Source of the DNA: Ascoidea tarda (nom. inval.)
Lineage: Eukaryota > Ascomycota > Saccharomycetes > Ascoideales > Ascoideaceae
Reading direction: 5' to 3'
Assembly: GCA_030560485.1 (NCBI GenBank)
Contig: JAKTTS010000133.1
Span: 1 to 32,094 of the forward strand
DNA: 32,094 nucleotides
How positions within the stretch are numbered: position 1 is the stretch's first letter; every line of letters starts with the position of its first letter. This document shows positions 28,198 to 32,094 of the stretch, piece after piece. The position numbers and the translations under genes were made by a program. The notes beneath the pieces were generated by a model. It was not told the origin of the DNA. It did no database searches and worked only from the letters and a program-made list of their open reading frames with translations.

Positions 28198-28432
28198 GGT
28201 GGACGTGGGTAGCAAGAAGAAAAGGATAGTGCTGGAGCCGAGAAGAGGCTAATGAGTGGAGCACGATTAGTAATGGCCGCGGGCAAATCGCAGACCGCCG
28301 TTTGCTTGCGCGGCAGCGGGCCGGGGCAGGAAGCATGGGCAGCAGGTGCAGCAGAAGATGGCACAAAAAGAACGTTGCTATTTACAGGATCGCGTTTGTG
28401 TCGCATTTGTCGCAGTCGCGATGCTGCGCTTT

Positions 28433-29860
28433 TTACAACGAGTGTTTCAAAGTGGCCACCATTTTGATGGCGTTTGCTGGATCCCTCTTGTTGTACACAA
28501 AGAGGCCCTGGAGCTGGGCCGTGCTGATTTTGGTGATGTTCAACTCCTGGATCCTCTTCAAGAAAAGCTGGCATTTCTCGTTTTCGTTTTCGTAGAACTT
28601 CAAAAACATCTGCTGGATCTGGTAGGGCGAGGCATTGTCGATCAAGACTTTGAAATCAACACGCCCTGGTCTCAACAACGCTGGGTCCAACTTTTCTGGG
28701 TGGTTTGTCGTCATGAAGGTGATACACTCTTCAGCAGAGGCCACACCATCCAAGGCATTGAGGAGCCCACTGAAAGTGACCCCCGATGAAAAGCCCTTTT
28801 CACTCGTCTGGGTTCGCTTGTTGAATGCTGCGTCGATGTCCTCGAGCAAGAGCAAGCTTCTTTCGGGTATGTTGTTCATCAAGTGGTTGAGTCTGTCGTC
28901 GGTCAAGTTGTTCTCAGAGAGGTTTAGTATGCAGATGTTGTAGTCCAAGTATCCCGCCAACGACTGGATGAAACTTGTTTTGCCACTGCCTGGTGGTCCA
29001 TATAACAAATAACCTCTTCGGTAGGGTATGCCTCTGTTGAAGTACCAATTGCCGGATCGTAAGAAGTCCTGCACATCCACAATGATCTTGGACTTGATTC
29101 CCTTGTCCAATATAACCGACTCAATCAACCTTTTCTTTCTTGGTAATCCAAAGGGCCTCCATTCGGATCCCCATGACGTGTAGATAACTGTCTTGCCCTC
29201 GTTGGCCTTCAACGCAATGTTCTTTGCTTCGTCCAACAATTCTTGGAATAAATAGCGGTCTCTGTACAATGTTGTTAATGTCACTGTTTCAAAAGGCGTG
29301 CCATTTGTCATATCTAACAACTTTCCTGATCGTTCTCTCTTGACCAATATAAACGAATTCTTGTATCGTAGCAAATGGTTTCCGGGCCCTGGAACTAGCG
29401 AAAACTTCGTCGTAGCTGATCCATTATCGTGCTGGATAAAATTGGTCTCCACGCTCAAATGTCGCGAGCTTCGTTTCTTATATGTAGACATCCATTCCAA
29501 AAACCAAAGGTACGATTTGTCCTTTGAGGGGATTTCCAAATCAATTAATAGCTGTCGGTAAAGCAAACTCGAACACTTCATAATACCTTGTCTTGCAACA
29601 GCGAGAGACGTTCCCAACACCATCAATCCACCACCAGCTGCAAAATACGGATTGTTTTTCATCACATCGTTAAACAATCCTGTCACCATTCCCTTGATCG
29701 ATCCATCGCTTTTCTTCAAACTATCAAAGTTAACCTGACCCCCACCATTGGGCAAATTTGATGCATTTGGTGCACTTGGTGAATCCGATGAACCTGGTAC
29801 ACCAGGCGTGCCAGAAGAAGCAACACCTCCCCCAGTGATAGCAGCAGCAGCCAAATTCAT
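28433..29860 (-). CDS. BCS1: Bcs1-like mitochondrial AAA translocase
   Basis: The 475 residues match yeast Bcs1 (456), the inner-membrane AAA protein that moves the folded Rieske Fe-S protein Rip1 into cytochrome bc1. The N-terminal ~65 residues are Gly/Pro/Ser/Asn-rich. A single membrane segment lies at about 72-89 ([18 protein letters not shown]). The Bcs1-specific domain follows (for example [19 protein letters not shown]). The AAA domain has Walker A GPPGSGKT at 288-295, Walker B LLLLEDID (E340-D343), sensor-like MTTNH and RPGRVD. The ATG at 29860 is used; nothing upstream favours another. No CTG codon was seen in 476 codons despite relatively high GC and many Leu codons, which is informative about the genetic code. 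It shares a divergent 0.8 kb promoter region with the ORF starting at 30659. Confidence 0.95.
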   Translation of the reverse strand: MNLAAAAITGGGVASSGTPGVPGSSDSPSAPNASNLPNGGGQVNFDSLKKSDGSIKGMVTGLFNDVMKNNPYFAAGGGLMVLGTSLAVARQGIMKCSSLLYRQLLIDLEIPSKDKSYLWFLEWMSTYKKRSSRHLSVETNFIQHDNGSATTKFSLVPGPGNHLLRYKNSFILVKRERSGKLLDMTNGTPFETVTLTTLYRDRYLFQELLDEAKNIALKANEGKTVIYTSWGSEWRPFGLPRKKRLIESVILDKGIKSKIIVDVQDFLRSGNWYFNRGIPYRRGYLLYGPPGSGKTSFIQSLAGYLDYNICILNLSENNLTDDRLNHLMNNIPERSLLLLEDIDAAFNKRTQTSEKGFSSGVTFSGLLNALDGVASAEECITFMTTNHPEKLDPALLRPGRVDFKVLIDNASPYQIQQMFLKFYENENEKCQLFLKRIQELNITKISTAQLQGLFVYNKRDPANAIKMVATLKHSL

Positions 29861-30658
29861 ACTCCTTGATCAAATCTTTGTTCAAATCTTTGCTCAGATC
29901 TCTCTTCAAATCTCCTCAAATCCTCTCTCAAACCTTCTCCCACCTCCCTTCTCGAAATTTCACGAAGCTCATCCTAACGAAATTTTTCACCTCAGCTTTC
30001 TAGAAACAGCCGCCAGCTACCCCGTGCTAATGGGCCACCCCTGCGTCATCGCCAGCACTCGCATACCGCCGCTCTTATGTAATCACACATCGCCCCTCAG
30101 CAAACGGGCTCGCTCTGTCCTGCACATACACGCCTGTGAATGTGCTCCCACGCGAACCCCTGCTGCTGTGCTTCTTCCACACCGCTGGCTCGCCCTGCTC
30201 CCAAACGTCCCTCTTCCATTTTCTTCGCTCTTTCTGCTGAACTTCTCTTCTTTTGTAGTTCTTCCTCACCAACTTCCTCTCTTTGCTCTCGCTCAACACC
30301 TGCTTCTTTCTGAGATACTTATCTCCTTCTGCTACTCTCCCTCTTCAAGCTCTTTCCAACTGCCCTCCCCAGCTGCCTGTTCCAAAGATCTGCTTACCAA
30401 AAGCTAATTTCTTTTCAATCCACTAGGCGATAGTCACTCTTGCAGGTTTTGCTGCTGTCCAGCTATTCTTCTTTCTCAATTCAATCCACACACCATAATC
30501 CTCCATTTGCCACTCTGATCCTCGACAATTAGACTAAAATACACATACAATAAAACAAATCAAATTAAGTCTCCAATAAATCTGCTTTTCTATAATCCAC
30601 TACCACCACCATAAAAGAAAACGTAAAGGAATATATCATCTATACTTACATATATGCA
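29861..30658. other. Divergent intergenic region between BCS1 and the Asn/Gln-rich ORF
   Basis: 798 bp. The first ~180 bp downstream of the BCS1 ATG have repeated CAAATCT words, then a GC-richer block (about 30000-30200). An open + frame (29748-30407) crosses it but overlaps BCS1 antisense and has no recognisable protein features. The right end is CA-rich, typical of a yeast 5' leader. Confidence 0.55.
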
Positions 30659-32032
30659 ATGTCTAACAACAACCAAAATCTTTCCTCATATAACAATAAT
30701 CCCCCTACCTTCGAAAATGAAAACCTGTCTCTAATTTCAAATCAAAACAAGAATTCTTCTCAAAACCAAAAAAGACCTCTTCATTTGCCCTCAATTCACA
30801 ATTTATATTCTCACAATATCAACCTCCATCTCACCACAACACCAACACCAACACCAACACCAACAACTGCAACAACTACATCTACAACAACCACCGCCAC
30901 TAGTCCTACAAACTCAAATTCAACAAATACCACAAATCTGTCCTATAATACAAACAATCTAACTTCCCATATAATGAGCAACCACTATGTCCAAAATTTT
31001 CCAATTCAACATGATCTGCAAAAAAATCTAAACAATGATCATTATTCACCTCATCAACCTCTTCCTCACCAACAGCCACATATTCTTCCTCACCAGCTGT
31101 ATAATTCAATTCAACACTCACTTTCAAACCAAAACTCATCCCAGAATAGCCACAACACTCTTCCACTACCTCATCACTTTCCTGCTGTTTCTCCTCCTTC
31201 TCTTCCTACTCTCCACCCCCCTCCTCCTCCTCCCACTGTTCATACTCCTGGATCATCACGGCCACAACCATCATCTTACTACTATAATAATCCCACCTTT
31301 ATCCACCAACCTTCTGATTATAACCCTTATAACAAATCTCCCTCTTTTCAAAATCGTTTGCCCTTTAACTCCCAAAATCAATTGCATCCAAATCAACATA
31401 TCACTAACAATTCTGATCCTCATCTTCAATCTCAACCTCAAAATCAAAATCAAAACCAATACCAACAACAACCTCAACAACCTCAACAACCTCAACCTCA
31501 ACAACCTCAACCTCAATCACAACCTCAACCTCAATCACAACCTCAACCTCAATCACAACCTCAATCACATTCTCGATCAAGATCTCTGTCTCAAACTCCA
31601 ACCATGATATCAACTTCTTTAAACCACCAAAACACAATCAACTATAATAATTCAAATACAAATTTCATAGATAATAAAAAAAATTATACCAAAAACTATA
31701 ACAAAAACTACAATAAAAACTACAATAAAAACTACAATAAAACCCAGTCTCAATCTGATTTACAAATTCAATCTCAAATCTCATCCCAACTTCCTCAATT
31801 AATCCCAAAAATTAATAATAATTATCCTCAATATTTATCTCATAACTCCAAACACTCAATCTTTGATAAATCAATCCCTAACTCTTTAAATCATAACGTA
31901 AATATTACAAATAATAAAAACAATAATAATAATAAAGCCACTAACAATAATAACTCTAATAATAACAATAGTAGTAACAACAACAACAACAATAACAACA
32001 ACAATAACAACAACAATAACAACAGCAACAGC

Positions 32033-32065
<33 letters not shown>

Positions 32066-32094
32066 AATCATAATCATAATAATAATAATAATAA
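30659..32094 (+). CDS. Asn/Gln/Pro-rich protein, 3' end outside window
   Basis: The frame is open from ATG 30659 to the last base, at least 478 codons, with no stop. The composition is extreme: Thr-Pro repeats (TPTPTPTP) near residue 60, a Pro-rich segment (PPPPP) near 185, Gln-Pro repeats (QQPQQPQQPQPQ and PQPQSQ units) near 265-305, SHSRSRS near 305, (NYNK)n near 340-360, and a terminal poly-Asn run. KRPLHLPSIHNLYS near residue 40 is the only non-repetitive stretch and resembles short motifs in yeast transcription factors. I recognise no family; a DNA-binding domain may follow beyond the window. Five CTG codons occur, one inside SRSR-S-CTG-S. A second ATG at 30654 in another frame opens a short overlapping upstream ORF. 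Coding is supported by length and composition only. Confidence 0.75.
31441..31565 (+). repeat. CAA/CCT codon repeats (Gln-Pro and Gln-Ser)
   Basis: Tandem CAACAACCT units and then CCTCAACCTCAATCACAA units encode a Gln-Pro-Ser repeat inside the terminal ORF. Confidence 0.85.
31972..32080 (+). repeat. AAC/AAT trinucleotide repeat (poly-Asn)
   Basis: An almost uninterrupted run of AAC with some AAT and AGC codons encodes poly-Asn up to the window edge. Confidence 0.95.

Noticed and set aside
29748-30407. 219-codon plus-strand ORF across the BCS1 start and its upstream region
   Set aside because: It is antisense to BCS1 in its first third and otherwise Leu/Ser/Pro-rich without features.
1-32094. 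tRNA genes, transposons, LTRs, virus-like elements, CRISPR
   Set aside because: No paired A/B boxes, terminal repeats, transposase or polymerase motifs, or regularly spaced repeats with unique spacers were seen by eye.

Overview
The window looks like nuclear DNA of an ascomycete budding yeast (Saccharomycotina). It is AT-rich, its genes are compact and nearly intron-free, it has many Asn/Gln-rich proteins and long pyrimidine or A tracts, and orthologues of Saccharomyces genes can be recognised one after another. In-frame CTG codons are almost absent from conserved protein cores. My hand scan found none in PYK1, the FTHFS gene, BCS1, GRX5, SUS1, YSA1 or the NGL1 core, and one in ATM1 at codon 4. 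The few that occur sit in low-complexity tails. One internal repeat (near 25.45 kb) becomes regular only if CTG is read as serine. I therefore infer a CUG-reassigned (probably CUG-Ser) yeast, with the Ascoidea/Saccharomycopsis group or the Candida-like CUG-Ser1 group as candidates. The genus itself cannot be fixed from this sequence alone.

Layout. 1-1215: 3' part of a PNGase A-like glycoamidase gene. 1216-5629: 4.4 kb without a convincing gene, upstream of a C2H2 zinc-finger gene (5630-6832). 6833-8837: 2 kb intergenic. 8838-11350: HOS1 (+) converging on YSA1 (-, with one intron). 11574-13609: SUS1 (+, uninterrupted) converging on PYK1 (-). 13610-14191: a GC-rich bidirectional promoter. 14192-15703 and 16224-18455: NGL1 (+) and ATM1 (+). 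18868-20805: a stand-alone formate-tetrahydrofolate ligase (-), converging on ATM1 and divergent from PRP5 (21347-24586, +). 24937-27519: a single ORF whose N-terminal two-thirds looks like Sli15/INCENP and whose C-terminus is clearly the end of Ats1/Kti13, joined at a (GAT)22 tract. 27682-29860: GRX5 and BCS1, both on the minus strand. 30659-32094: an Asn/Gln/Pro-rich ORF that runs off the end of the window.

Functional themes. Several products act in mitochondria and iron-sulfur metabolism (ATM1, GRX5, BCS1, plus the Kti13-like segment). Others are chromatin or chromosome regulators (HOS1, SUS1, the Sli15-like segment). There is also central metabolism (PYK1, FTHFS, YSA1), RNA processing (PRP5, NGL1) and two probable regulators rich in Asn/Gln. 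The most noteworthy observations are the SLI15-ATS1 chimeric ORF, the CUG decoding evidence, the monofunctional FTHFS, and the ordered array of AGCCCT inverted half-sites plus paired TGACTC sites in the FTHFS/PRP5 divergent promoter. I saw no transposon, virus-like element, tRNA, rRNA or CRISPR array.
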